From positions 18,553,501 through 18,617,500 of the forward strand of contig OX344749.2 in NCBI GenBank assembly GCA_947034885.2: a stretch of 64,000 nt of DNA, given 5' to 3'. The translations under genes and the position numbers were made by a program. Positions 47,261 to 58,508 of the stretch are shown here, piece after piece (within the stretch, counting starts at the first letter, position 1; every line of letters starts with the position of its first letter). The stretch comes from Thuidium tamariscinum. Lineage: Eukaryota > Streptophyta > Bryopsida > Hypnales > Thuidiaceae. A model generated the notes under the pieces. It saw only the letters and a program-made list of their open reading frames with translations, was not told where the DNA came from and made no database searches.

Positions 47261-48778
47261 CAACATTTACTTCTATAAATACTTCCATTTGTACACATGG
47301 GAGGTCATGAATTCCATCTTCACCAAGTGAATAACTAATTCAATAGTATTGCATTCTTGTAAAGTAACAATAATATTTATACAATGTAGAATGTGAACAA
47401 AATTAGTGAGGGGCAACCTAATTTTACTATTTAGTGTTGGTTTCATAATTCACTATAATAAGAAAAATTTGGCAATTTTCTAGCTTTCACACTTAGATGG
47501 ATTTAGCAATATATATGGCAAAACCATCTATAAAAGAAGCAAATAATTTCCAACCACTTATTCAATCACACGTATTTATATGGTAGGTTTCTTCAATGGG
47601 AAAATGTTTATGTGTGGAGAAATAGAATTTATAAGGTTTTCATCAATTTTCACATTTTTTGTTCTCAAAATATAAATACTATCAATTTTTTAGCTAAACA
47701 TTATATGCGATCCATATTGATCATGTAGACCATTCTATCTCTAGTCAACAATTGGTTGCAAAATATAGAGAATTGTAGTCAATCATAATGTGCCACAATT
47801 GCACTTGAAATTGTTCTATAATTGATTACTATTAATTTCTTCTTTTCACAAAGAGAGTGGCCTACATTAGCAAAATGGAAAGGTGATTAGGAATGGATTG
47901 CCTTCCATAGTTGAATACTTAACCCTTGAATGCCATCACCAAATGTTTGGCATCTTTTGAATGACAAAGAATGTTTCTTTCTAGGACAGAAGTGCAACTT
48001 TTCATCCTTGGTATTAGGGGTGGGAATGAAAGATCTTCTATAGTTGTTTGACTTCCAATGAGTATATTTGACTTTTCCAAAGTAGATGATGTCACACGAT
48101 ATTAAAATGCATGATTTCCACAACCACTAGTCCATCCTTCAAGGATTAAGTGATTTTTCACATGTTCAAGATGAATATCAATACATTTAACCGGTGGATG
48201 CATTTCAAGTGAGTAATTGATTTCAATACTATGAAACCATAATTATTCGGATTGGATTGTTTCTTCAAGCTTCAAAGAGTACTTGTGATTTACAAAAGTT
48301 GGTATTTTCAACACGAATGAAGATCATTACAATTTAAAATATTGGCAAAAAGACTTCATTAGATTTCCATCCATAGCAAGTTCTTAAAGAAAGGACATTT
48401 TGGAATTGAATTCAATTAAGAAAAAACTCCTAATAAACAATTGTTGTCATATTTTATGTAGTCTATATCAAAAATTAGACTTGTCACATTTAGATTCTCT
48501 TTGCAATTCTACTAATGATGAGCAAAGACAACAATTGTTATATAATATAAAAATTGGCCAAAATTGTACATGGATTTATTTATTTAATAAGCCAATCCAA
48601 GTAGAGTTGATGTAGTGGATTGAGATAATGTCTATGTAAATGAATACTAAACTAAAAAACATAAAGTCCTCCATCGTTGATGGTTTGCTTTACTTGAAGT
48701 CTAGGATATATGTTCATGAAGTGAAATCACTCTTGTATCAAATGTCTTCAAAAATACTAGTATACCCTATATTGTTGT

Positions 48779-49073
48779 TATAGCCAAAATTAAAGTAAAG
48801 TAATTTCCTAATTTTTGAATGCATAAATTTTTTAAAATTCAATAACTCTCACACTATAGGTCCATATGTCACAAAACAAAGTCCATGCACCCCTCTTTGT
48901 TGAGGGCTTTCCAACAGGACTAAGATTGTAACCAAAATATAAGTAAAAGTAATTAAATTTTTTTTAGAACCAAAAATAACTAAAAAATCCAAAATTTTCT
49001 TGCCATGAATCCAAATGCCACAAAACCAAGCTAGTGCACCCCTCCTTGCCAAAAGCTCTTTGATAGTACCAAG
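48779..49073. repeat. Tandem duplication, period about 147 bases
   Basis: Blocks resembling AACCAAAAT, AAGTAAA(A)GTAAT, CCA(T/A)(A/-)TGCCACAAAACCAAG and GCACCCCTC(T/C)TTG occur twice in the same order. The duplication ends just before the CAAGCACGTGAC segment. Confidence 0.7.
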
Positions 49074-49203
49074 CACGTGACTGGGGATGCACTATTTGGG
49101 AAATCTCAACATGACAAACAAACAAACAAAACAAACAAAACAAACCTATTTAAGGTATAGATTACATGTACATGAACAAATTATCATGGTAAATTTCATA
49201 TTA

Positions 49204-49476
49204 AGGTGGGTACACCCAAAATCGCGCAGTGCCTTAAAGCGCTCTGTACAACGTGCATACATTTTCAAAATCAGTCATGTACCCAGACTGTAGATGGCGC
49301 TTTCAGAAACACACTTTGACTGTTAATAACTTTTGCATACGGTATCCAAATCCTTTGTTCTTTGGTGCGTTGGAACATGCTTTCACTCACCAACAAGACT
49401 GTAAAAAAATTTGAACAACGTAGTAACAGGAACTAGGCACAGTACGAGAAAGTGGCGCTTTTAGGTGTACCCACCT
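49204..49476 (+). mobile_element. TA-flanked MITE-like element, copy 1 (273 bp)
   Basis: The terminal inverted repeats are AGGTGGGTACACC and GGTGTACCCACCT, with TA on both sides (49202-49203 and 49477-49478). The interior includes GTAGATGGCGCTTTCAGAAA and TAATAACTTTTGCATACGG. It matches the 56960 copy in opposite orientation and has exactly the same length. No coding capacity. Confidence 0.88.
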
Positions 49477-49529
49477 TATAAACATCTTTTTTTTGTACAT
49501 GTGGCACAAAGACCATGTTTAGCAGGTAA

Positions 49530-49684
49530 GGTAAATGAACCCATTACAGATGCAAATGGGAGCAAGCTCATTGTGGACAAAATTGTTTTGGTGGTGTACA
49601 TTCAAATTCTGAAATGTACACTGCTGATAAGATTTTGCCCACAATGAGCTTGCTCCCATTTGGTCCACAATGGGCTCACTTACC
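49530..49684. repeat. Nested fold-back palindrome (155 bp)
   Basis: A 31-base stem pairs 49554-49584 (AAATGGGAGCAAGCTCATTG...) with 49631-49661 at 29 of 31 positions. Inside it GTGTACATT (49594) pairs with AATGTACAC (49613). Outside it GGTAAATGAACCCATT (49530) pairs with AATGGGCTCACTTACC (49669). Confidence 0.88.
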
Positions 49685-50754
49685 TAAAGTCAGCACCAAA
49701 CTACTGGCAGGGGTCGTCTAAAGAACCTTCTAAAGCACAACCGCAGGTTCTGATTGTGAAATACAACACAGCGCTCCCTGGTACAAAATGCAAACATGAT
49801 TTCAACAGATCGCTTGAAGGGAACTGCAAAGAGTAGAACACCACGCAAGCACCACGGAACCAGCCCCAAAACAACAGCAATCCATTGCCCCCAGAAAGAC
49901 CCTTAGTATTCGTTCAACTATGAAGTGGTCAGCGCAGCTCACAAAAATACTATAAAGGTTTATTTTACTTAAATCATATTAAATACTAGAATGCCGTGAC
50001 AACTATGATGATCATCTCAAACTCCCTAGTCCCTACTACTGTAGAAACCATACTATAATCCAACTGTGTCCAAGATAAAATATCTCGTATTTAGCCAGAC
50101 TAGAACGAAGACACATACATGATATCAAAACGAAACACTATGTTTGATTCTACACACCTGACGCACTGTGTCCCCTTGCGAGCTGCTAAGGTTATTGCTG
50201 GTCTTATGAGCTCCAAAGATGACTGTTCACATACTCAATAGCACCTGCTTGAATCGACAAATCTCTTTACATGACAAGATTTTCAAGACTTGCAATTTGC
50301 CACCAGAAGATGTAACCCGCAAATCATACTCCAAATGACCAACTGAGGAACCATGATCCATAAAGTAGCAGTTCATGGATCTCAGCCACTTTCAAGTGTC
50401 GCAAATCGATCGATAACAAACACGCGGATTGGGAAAAAAGTTTAGCACTCCTTCCATCGCAATGTCAACCAATAATTGCCTCAACAGTTCGAATCCGCGG
50501 CTCGAGTCTGAAGAATCTTAATGCGCACCTTTTGACACAACAATGAGATGAAATGGACGACAAGGAAAGGAGAAGTTCCAAATTTTTACTGAGTGGTATT
50601 GTACATACGCATTGTGCAATCACTACTTGATAAGAATTAATGTCTACAGCAAATATGCTGTCTACATGGACCTGTTGGACTCTGTAAATAATGAAAAATC
50701 GATTGTATCATCTACCAAGTCTACTAGTAAAAGCATTTCAGCCTGCGATAGGAT

Positions 50755-53700
50755 TTACCAACTGAAAGGGGTCGCTCCCAATAAGAAGATCTCACTTTCC
50801 ATATCTCGCACCCAATGGCAAACACGATTACAAACAGCCACAGAAGAGCTCTGCACCATCAAGACAGTTGATTAGAACAAGATGAGTCCGCTAGAAGCCG
50901 AGATCTCAGTACTTCAAGGTTATATACGGTAGTCACTGACATAGCCATTATGTGAATTAACTGGGTAACCCGCCTCAGAGGCACCCCATGAGAGCATTAA
51001 CAGAGCATGATGAGTACAACACAGACCCAAATATACAATCAAATAAACAACCATACGTACTTGTAAAATATCCATCTCAAATCCCGCCCCCCCTCCCCAA
51101 ATTCCTCAAGCAACCAATAATCCAAGATGTACCTTGTCTGCCAATGGGTCAAAAGCCGCATAGAACTCAAAATCAGAGGTTCTCCAAGACAACAACACTG
51201 CACAGAACCCACAAGATACGTAAGTTATGTCTGTCTCAAGCAATAAAAGTTTGAAACATCCATTATAGCGATAACTGCAGGAGAGATGAGATAAAAATAA
51301 AAAGAGACAGACCATGATGTTCATCACGTCGGTATTGCATTTTATGTGGTCCTGCAGTGCCGGCCCCGTGCATGGATGTATATAGTTTTTGATAGGCCCT
51401 GTATAATCTGTATGCCCAAGAAGTATAAGTTAGTTCCGCGAGGTCCCAAATAATTTCACAACATAGAAGCAGTATATGGATGGTACAACTTAAGTCCCAA
51501 GTCCTCTAGTGGTCAAAAGTGACAGCTTCCATACCTAAAGGACTTGAAATAAATCACTTAGGAAGCTTCAAGGAAGGTAACAGAATGTACCGATAGAAAA
51601 AAGAAACATGTCCTACATTTGTGAACAATAGAAGATTGTCTTGAATTATTACAATCGAAAACTAGCTTCAAAAATGGAATTTCTATTTCTAGTTTGAGCA
51701 CTTCAGGGTTCCCAAAGACTTATGTACCTTTTCTGAGCACTTCGGATGTGTAGTGGAGGAGAAAATTCTGAAGCCACATACTGATCCAAAAAGCTGCTTC
51801 TGTAAATAAAATGCCAAAGCCCTGCAGGTCCTCCAGTTCCTGCAGCACTCTGCCTGGTAACTCCGGCTGGACCATGTAACTCATGGTCACCGTCGGAGCC
51901 AAAAATAGAACTTGTTTTGGAATCCAACGTAGTAGAACTTGCCTTCGATTCAAGTAAGTGCTCTACACGTAGGCCTCCACGTCGCACAGCATTTGCGACC
52001 TCAGCTAACACACTGGTTTGTCTCAAAATGGTTTCAATCCGACCTCTGAAAACACAAAACTTGATCACGTGAGTTGAGTAAGGGCTTTGAAAACGGTACT
52101 TGTTTAATGCTAAGTTCGAGCACTGCGGCCTGAAGAGGCACAACAAGCTTTCTCAAAATGGCAGTAATAAAAAAACTCCATAATCATAAAGCAGCATCTC
52201 GTATATTCTGAAAAGCAGATTGGATGCCAACAACAACAGTTTTGAACCAAGAAATGCCTGTACGATATACCTGAACTCCTTCAGTTGAAAAAATCCGTCC
52301 GGATTGGCAGTCAAAAGAAACAGGCATGTGTCGCTCTGGGCCCAGAAAAAAAGGTAAGCAAGTAAAGAAGCTAATTTCAATGTGAAAGGAAGTAAAGCAG
52401 TATCAAATAGTACAAGTGACTATATGAATCGGAAAAGTATATGAACAATTCATGTCAAAACACGATCCAGACAGGAACTCAATATCTTTTGATCTTCAAG
52501 GAACTTACATCCAGGTACTGCACATATGCATAAAGAAATGCTGTAGGGTTATATCCTGGTAGACACACTGGGAAAAATGACTCCGTCGTTCTGCACACAA
52601 GGAATCGTCTTCATTAAATCCTGTCGACAATATTAACTGGACTCTATTTCAGAAAAAACTCCTTTTGGATGCACAACATCATACAGGAAATCCAGCAAAA
52701 TTATCGGTTGTGTTTACTCTTTAAATCATTAAAACCTTCATAAAATAAAAAATTATGGAGTATCTGGCTGAGAAACTGAAGGTTGGTAGTGAGCAGCTAA
52801 AAATCAAAGACATTAGAAAAACAAAAAGCAGAGACGCCAACCCTTACCTGAAAGAGTCAGAGGAGGAAACGTAGTTGCAGAGGAGAAGGATGTCATTTGG
52901 AGACAATGAGCTCTTACGAGGACTCATAAGGCTTATGACCTAAGGAAGAACATGGAGCAAGGTTTTGAATATTAGAGTTGAAGGCGGAGAGTAATATGCT
53001 AGCATTCACACCTTCTGCACAAGTAAAACTACAGCCCAACACACTACAGTACTGAAGAAACTGTAAGGCAGTGGAACCTAAAAACTGCTTTAGCACAGCT
53101 CGAAACTCGCAATTAGATAAAAAAAAATTTAAGTATTAAAATTTTAAAAGCAAAACTCACCTTAGAACCACACATTAGAAGACTGAACAAGGGACTAGAA
53201 TTTGGCATGTCCTGAAGAGCAGCGCCAGCCGCCTGTCGAATTGCATAAGGGAGAGGGAGGCAAGTGTATGCGCGTAGGAAAGTGGCTGGATTCCTGCAAA
53301 ATCTCTCAACTAGTCAAAACAAGACCTTTTCTCTATGAATTGAAGAAAATAAAAATTGCTGTAAAAGACTTCAAAGCAACATTGGTAGGTGGAGTTAAAT
53401 ACCAGCTGAATCCATGAATAAGGTGAGAGAAGACCATGTCCGTGCCACCAAGCAGGGGGCGCATATCAAACTTGGAATTTTTCACGAAGCATTTCTCCAC
53501 TCCCTTGGTCAAAATTAAAATGAGCTGCATCACGAAAATGAAGATTATGCATGTTAATTGGTCAAACGAGCCTATCAATGAGCAAAAAGTTTACACCAGC
53601 ATAAAAAAACAAGCAGCAGACTCGCACACAAAGGGGTAAGAAAAACGGTCACTTTTCTTATCCACATACATGTCACTCAGAAACCAGAAAAAACACTTTA

Positions 53701-55925
53701 ACCGCCAAAGTAGGGACAAACCTGTGAGTGTAACAGTTCCAGCTGCCACCTAATAACTTCATCTGGCTCTTCAGTCGCACTAATTGCCACCAGATACAGT
53801 GGGCCCTTCACCAGAAAAACTATCTGCAGCAATTTGCATCATCATGAGAATACCTTGAGAATATCGTGAACGATCTGCGCTGAGAAATCTATTAGAAAAC
53901 TAACACGGACTGTTTGGCAACTCTATAAATTACAATGTTGTGATGGCCTACATCATGCAGAGGACTAAAGAGGTGAACTTCACGACTTAGATGTGCAGAT
54001 CAGATGGTTAAGATATGCATCTCAAAGAGGAAAAATATCATACCTGATGATCTCCAGCTTTAACAAACCGAATTGTGTCTCCGCTTCAGTAACCAAGTGG
54101 CACGTTCCCAACAGACACCGAGTTAGTTACACCTTCATAAACAGAATCCTCCTCACCCATCCATTGATACTTAAGAAGTCAACCCCTCGTGAAGTCACCA
54201 GATTCTGATTAAATAATGGCAACTACAATGACGGTAGTAACTGTAACCAAAATAACTGATCACTTCTCCAGGATGATTTCAAACCATACCTGTTTTCAAC
54301 AAAAGACATGATAGCTTGCAAAGTCGCCGAGAAACCTGCAAGTTTGTGCTCATCTCCATATCTGCTCAGAACTTAAGTATATGAGTCAAGAACATCAGAT
54401 CGAATTGATGCTGAGAAGTAGCACAACCAATGAACGCAAACGACCAAACAGAAGGTGTATTGCTGTCTCTGCCCGGGTGATAAGATGCATCATTTACGCT
54501 GCGTGACCTCAAAGCAAAGATTTTTTTACAAAATATCATATCTCAAATGATAACCAACCTGGAATATATCGGTTTCCCTGCATTACTGAGGATGAAGAAA
54601 TGTTTTTTGTGTTTTCGCCATGAAAGTGATGTGTCATCCTGCAAAAAGTGGACAAGACTTCCATGTTCAGTAGGGTATCCATGCAATTGCACATCTAGAT
54701 ATGGTTCTTTCAAGAGTACTTAGAGAACGCATCTCGAAATGTAAATTCCTCGACACTCCCCTAAACGGTTCTTAACCACGAGACCTTCACAGGTGTTGTG
54801 CCCTTTTGTCAGAATTCGAATTGAATCTCGTAAAGTCATCTCCCTGTGAGAATCGCTCAAGAACCATTCGCAAATAAGCAAACACAGACCTCTTCTGGAT
54901 GGCGTTTTCCAGGAACCCAAGTTTGCCTCGCGGGCTGCACAGACTCCTGACTCCGAATTCGATCGGCACTTTCATCCGCTCCACTTGCGCTGTGGATGCT
55001 GGTGGTGCTGCTGCCACTGCCTGCTAAGTATCCACTGGTTCCTTCGTGGCTACTGCTTGGACTTACAGGAGTCTCTTGAATACCGTCTTCAGACAATGCA
55101 TCTCCATCGGTAACCAATACCCCACTGGCCAATCCTACACCGGTGCTAGAAGAAGCCGAAATCGCAGTGACATCTTCATCTCTTCCCTCCAAGACTTTCG
55201 TATCATCATCGCTACCACCTAACAAAGTCAAAACCCACATTGATTCAACATCTCCACAAAGAATCTTCAATTTTTGGACAGTACAACGGAGTCCCAGTTA
55301 GGATCTATGCCAATCTTAATCAACACTTGTGATACTAAATGACCCTGAACATAAGATCCTCTCGCTGTAAGGTAGAGGATAAAAAAACTGGTAGGGACCT
55401 GATCGCGTCTCCTATATTGACCCTGTTAACTTATCTATTAGTAGACCTATTGATAGACTTTCTTGGCCTTCAATTATAGCAAGTGGTGTGACCATGATTT
55501 GACTCTGCAGTGATCTCCCGAAAACCGTACTCCTACATATATTGAAGAACTTGAAGTGTCTCAAATAATACTGCTATCTTAAGTTCTTACAGACATCCAC
55601 CGAGACAGGTAACAGAAAGGGGCTGAAACTGCTCTTTACCTTCCTGAGTCCCTTCGAGATTTACAGGGATTACTTTACTGATTTCATGGGTTGGGCCGCT
55701 CTCATGCACCTGGCCGTCCTCCTGTGTACTAATGCTGCTGCTTAAATCCAGATTTGAGAGCTTCGTTGTGTTGCCCACTTCCGTATCCGAATTGCTGGCA
55801 GCAAGTGATTTATTCGCATTCTCAGACTGCACTTCATCTGATAAGTAGCATGGCCGCTCACCTTCTTCGTCACCAAAAAGCTCTTCAATGTCACTGTGTG
55901 ACTCGTGAATTGCAGTATTATTCAT
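50755..55925 (-). CDS. MON1: Vacuolar fusion protein MON1 (SAND family), 658 aa
   Basis: Fifteen exons: 55925-55640, 55218-54890, 54638-54559, 54361-54290, 54083-54044, 53823-53722, 53524-53403, 53293-53161, 52939-52848, 52590-52509, 52335-52271, 52045-51728, 51407-51313, 51197-51133 and 50850-50755. All phases agree (659 codons with stop). Residues 1 to about 205 are acidic and serine-rich, probably disordered. The three longin-type domains follow: [144 protein letters not shown] and [13 protein letters not shown], ending GATPFSW. MON1 with CCZ1 forms the GEF for RAB7 in endosome-to-vacuole maturation. An acceptor just before the start codon implies a 5' UTR intron. Confidence 0.96.
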
Positions 55926-56959
55926 GTTGTAACTTGAGAGCTCTGGAAATACATCACCAATGCAATATAAGAAAGAGTTTATACAGCTGAATGCATTTCG
56001 ACGTATCACTGGGAAAAATTCACAACTAAATGTGACCTAATTTTAGACAACTCTCAAATTTCATGGACTAATAGACACGAACAAATAAAAAATAACAGTT
56101 AGTGCACTCACATACTCATTCAAGCCCTAACCCCGAATCGCCTAGGAAACTACTCCCTTCCTAAAGACAAGACACAAGGTTTCAAAATCCTTCTCTCGCG
56201 ATCAATCCTGTGAACGCGAGAGACTTCCGCCGCTCTCGAATTCGCCAGGTCCCAAGTTCACAAAGGCACCACTTGCGACTGAGGGTTTTAGCGAAAAACG
56301 CCAATGATCGGGAAATTAGGGTTTAAGGCTCAACAACCATTGTCGCAAACACCGCAGGCATTGTCACCAACACGGCGAAATCTCACAAATGCGATCCATG
56401 GTGAGGCAAGGTTTCGACAAAGTGACCTAAACCCATAGAACTCTCTACGAAGATCGAATATTCCAACGACTTGCAAAGAACAGGGCACGGGAGGAACACA
56501 CACTCTGTTTGGAACCAAACACTACTGAATTACGATCTCATACGCGTCAAAGGCGCATCCTCTACAGGTGAAAAGATTCGTAAACTTACACAAAAGAGCT
56601 CTCCAACAAATCATCCTTGGTCTTCTGCTCCGCAGAAACTTCGAATGGAAGGCCTCGAGGAGCCAGAGATGATCGGTTTTGCGATTCCTCGTTCAATCTT
56701 CGAAACCAAGCCCTCACGAAACGAGAACTGGTGAGATCGGAAGGAAAAAGCGAAACGCAGGTGACAATCGGCGAGCAAGTGGGAAGGAAAATATGACTGG
56801 CAGTAGACGACGACAGTTCCTTGTGGAATCACGAACGGCACCACCTCTTCGGACGGAGAAAACCAACTTCGTCCGTATGTTGACGGAGTGCAGTTCCGAG
56901 GATGAAACTCTGATATGTCCTCAATACCGGCATTGTAGTGCCTAGTAGTTCACTAATTA

Positions 56960-57232
56960 AGGTAGGTACACCCAAAAGCGCCACTTATTCATACTGAGCC
57001 TAGTTCCTGATATTAATGAGTTCAAATTTTTATGTAGTCTTGTTGGCAAGTGAAAGCATGTTCCAACGCACCAAAGAACGTAGGATTTGGATACCATATG
57101 CAAAAGTTATTAACAGTCAAAGTCTGTTTCTGAAAGCGCCATCTACAGTCTGTGAACATGACTGATTTCGAAAATGTATGTGCATTGTAGATGGCGCTTT
57201 TAGGAACAGGGCTTTTTTGGGTGTACCCACCT
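56960..57232 (-). mobile_element. TA-flanked MITE-like element, copy 2 (273 bp)
   Basis: It starts AGGTAGGTACACCC and ends GGGTGTACCCACCT, with TA on both sides (56958-56959 and 57233-57234). Its interior is the reverse complement of the 49204 copy (CATATGCAAAAGTTATTAAC, AAAGCGCCATCTACAG). Length is identical at 273 bases. Confidence 0.88.
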
Positions 57233-57702
57233 TAACCCAAGTCACACTATTTAGAGTTAACTCTGAAATCTCTTTGCAGTTGTATAGTATAATACGAATA
57301 CATTGGTATTTGATGAGAAAAACCTTGACTAAAGGTGGGTTGAAATATTATCATTTGAAGAGTTCTGATGTTAGATATAGGTTTTAGAGTTAATGTAGGA
57401 TGAAATATTGTCAATTCTCACATAAATAATGTTTTGTGGTTACACTAACTTTCTAGATAACACTAATTTTCCTTCTCACTCAGAGGACAACTCAATGTAG
57501 TTCAATTCAAAGTAATTTTACTATGGTCTGAGATGACCCTAAACTACTAGATGAAGGCAAAAGGGTACCTAAACCAAATGGAGAGGTTATAGGTTTGATA
57601 CTTGATTGTGATAGGTGATTAACATAGCATGAAAGCAACCTTTTTTCTTGATGGAACCCCTCGCAGTGTGTTCTTCAACATGCTTATGTCAAATTAAAAA
57701 TA

Positions 57703-57709
<7 letters not shown>

Positions 57710-57749
<40 letters not shown>
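57710..57749. repeat. (TA)n microsatellite, about 40 bases
   Basis: A pure TA run, likely length-polymorphic. Confidence 0.95.
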
Positions 57750-57753
<4 letters not shown>

Positions 57754-58045
57754 CTTTTACTATCTTGGAAATTTACTTAAAAAACTATTGCAATGCATTA
57801 TCACATGCAAGTTTGGGTGATCATGAACCAATTCACTTGCTTGTCCTAGATTTTACTTAAAGGAAAAACACAAGAACTATTTATTTGCCACTTGAAATAA
57901 ATTTGGAATTTATATTTGCAATATAAGGCCTCAAATTTGCTAAGAAAGGTCGGTGCAGAAGATAAATTAATCAAGCACAAAATTGGTGATCTTTTTTTTC
58001 ACAGGCACCTTGGAATGACTTCGGGAGGACAAGCGGGCCACGCTA

Positions 58046-58200
58046 CTGTCCAGCTAGGTTGAGTATCCTTCCATCGTGGCAGAACAAGCCGTCCACTCTT
58101 GCATGCGATTGTCCAGCTCGGCGGATTTTTTTGTCCAGCTCGGCAGAATATTCATCCAGTTCAGTTTGGCAGGCAATTGTCCATCCTTGGCAGAACTTGT
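58046..58200. repeat. Degenerate GTCCAGCTCGG minisatellite upstream of RPOT
   Basis: Variants TGTCCAGCTAGG, TGTCCAGCTCGGCGG, TGTCCAGCTCGGCAG and ATCCAGTTCAGTTTGGCAG recur with GGCAGAA blocks at intervals of about 20-60 bases. It lies some 300-460 bases before the first RPOT AUG. Confidence 0.55.
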
Positions 58201-58508
58201 CTGAAGCCCTAAAGCCCCATTCACACAGGTAAATGTGAAGTCTTAAACCCTAGTTTCCCGACTGCTGCTGCTCTGCTGAAACCTTCAGCTGCAAATGGAA
58301 TAGAGCCTTCATGTAACTACGGCTTGTGGTGTTCCGGATTCGAGAGCGGAGCGACCTGGTCGTAGTTCACAGGCTTGTTGATAGCGTGAAGGGAATTGTG
58401 AACTTTGAAACCTTTTGATTGATTTTTTCTGGTTTTTGGAAGGGAGCCAATTTCTGAGGCGGCGGTGGATTCGGTGGAAGTGCTGTTGGTGAATGGGGCC
58501 TTCTATAT

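Larger units (their letters stand above)
46871..50754. other. AT-rich, repeat-bearing intergenic region; no supported gene
   Basis: Very AT-rich from 46.9 to 49.1 kb. It holds a CATTAGA-family element, a tandem duplication, a short ACAAACAAA repeat near 49115-49145, a TA-flanked element and a fold-back hairpin, all but the simple repeat listed separately. From 49.7 to 50.75 kb it is the 3' flank of MON1 and I see nothing else. Confidence 0.6.
55926..58508. other. Intergenic region between the MON1 and RPOT promoters
   Basis: The flanking genes are divergent. The region holds MON1 5' UTR/promoter sequence (about 56.0-56.9 kb, less AT-rich), a TA-flanked element (56960-57232), a long (TA)n run and a degenerate GTCCAGCTCGG minisatellite upstream of RPOT. 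Short ORFs such as 56679-56945 (+) lack support. Confidence 0.55.

Noticed and set aside
51303..51407. MON1 exon 13 continuing through the MVCLF reading instead of splicing
   Set aside because: The donor CATG|GTCTGT joins exon 14 in phase and restores the conserved family sequence, whereas read-through does not.
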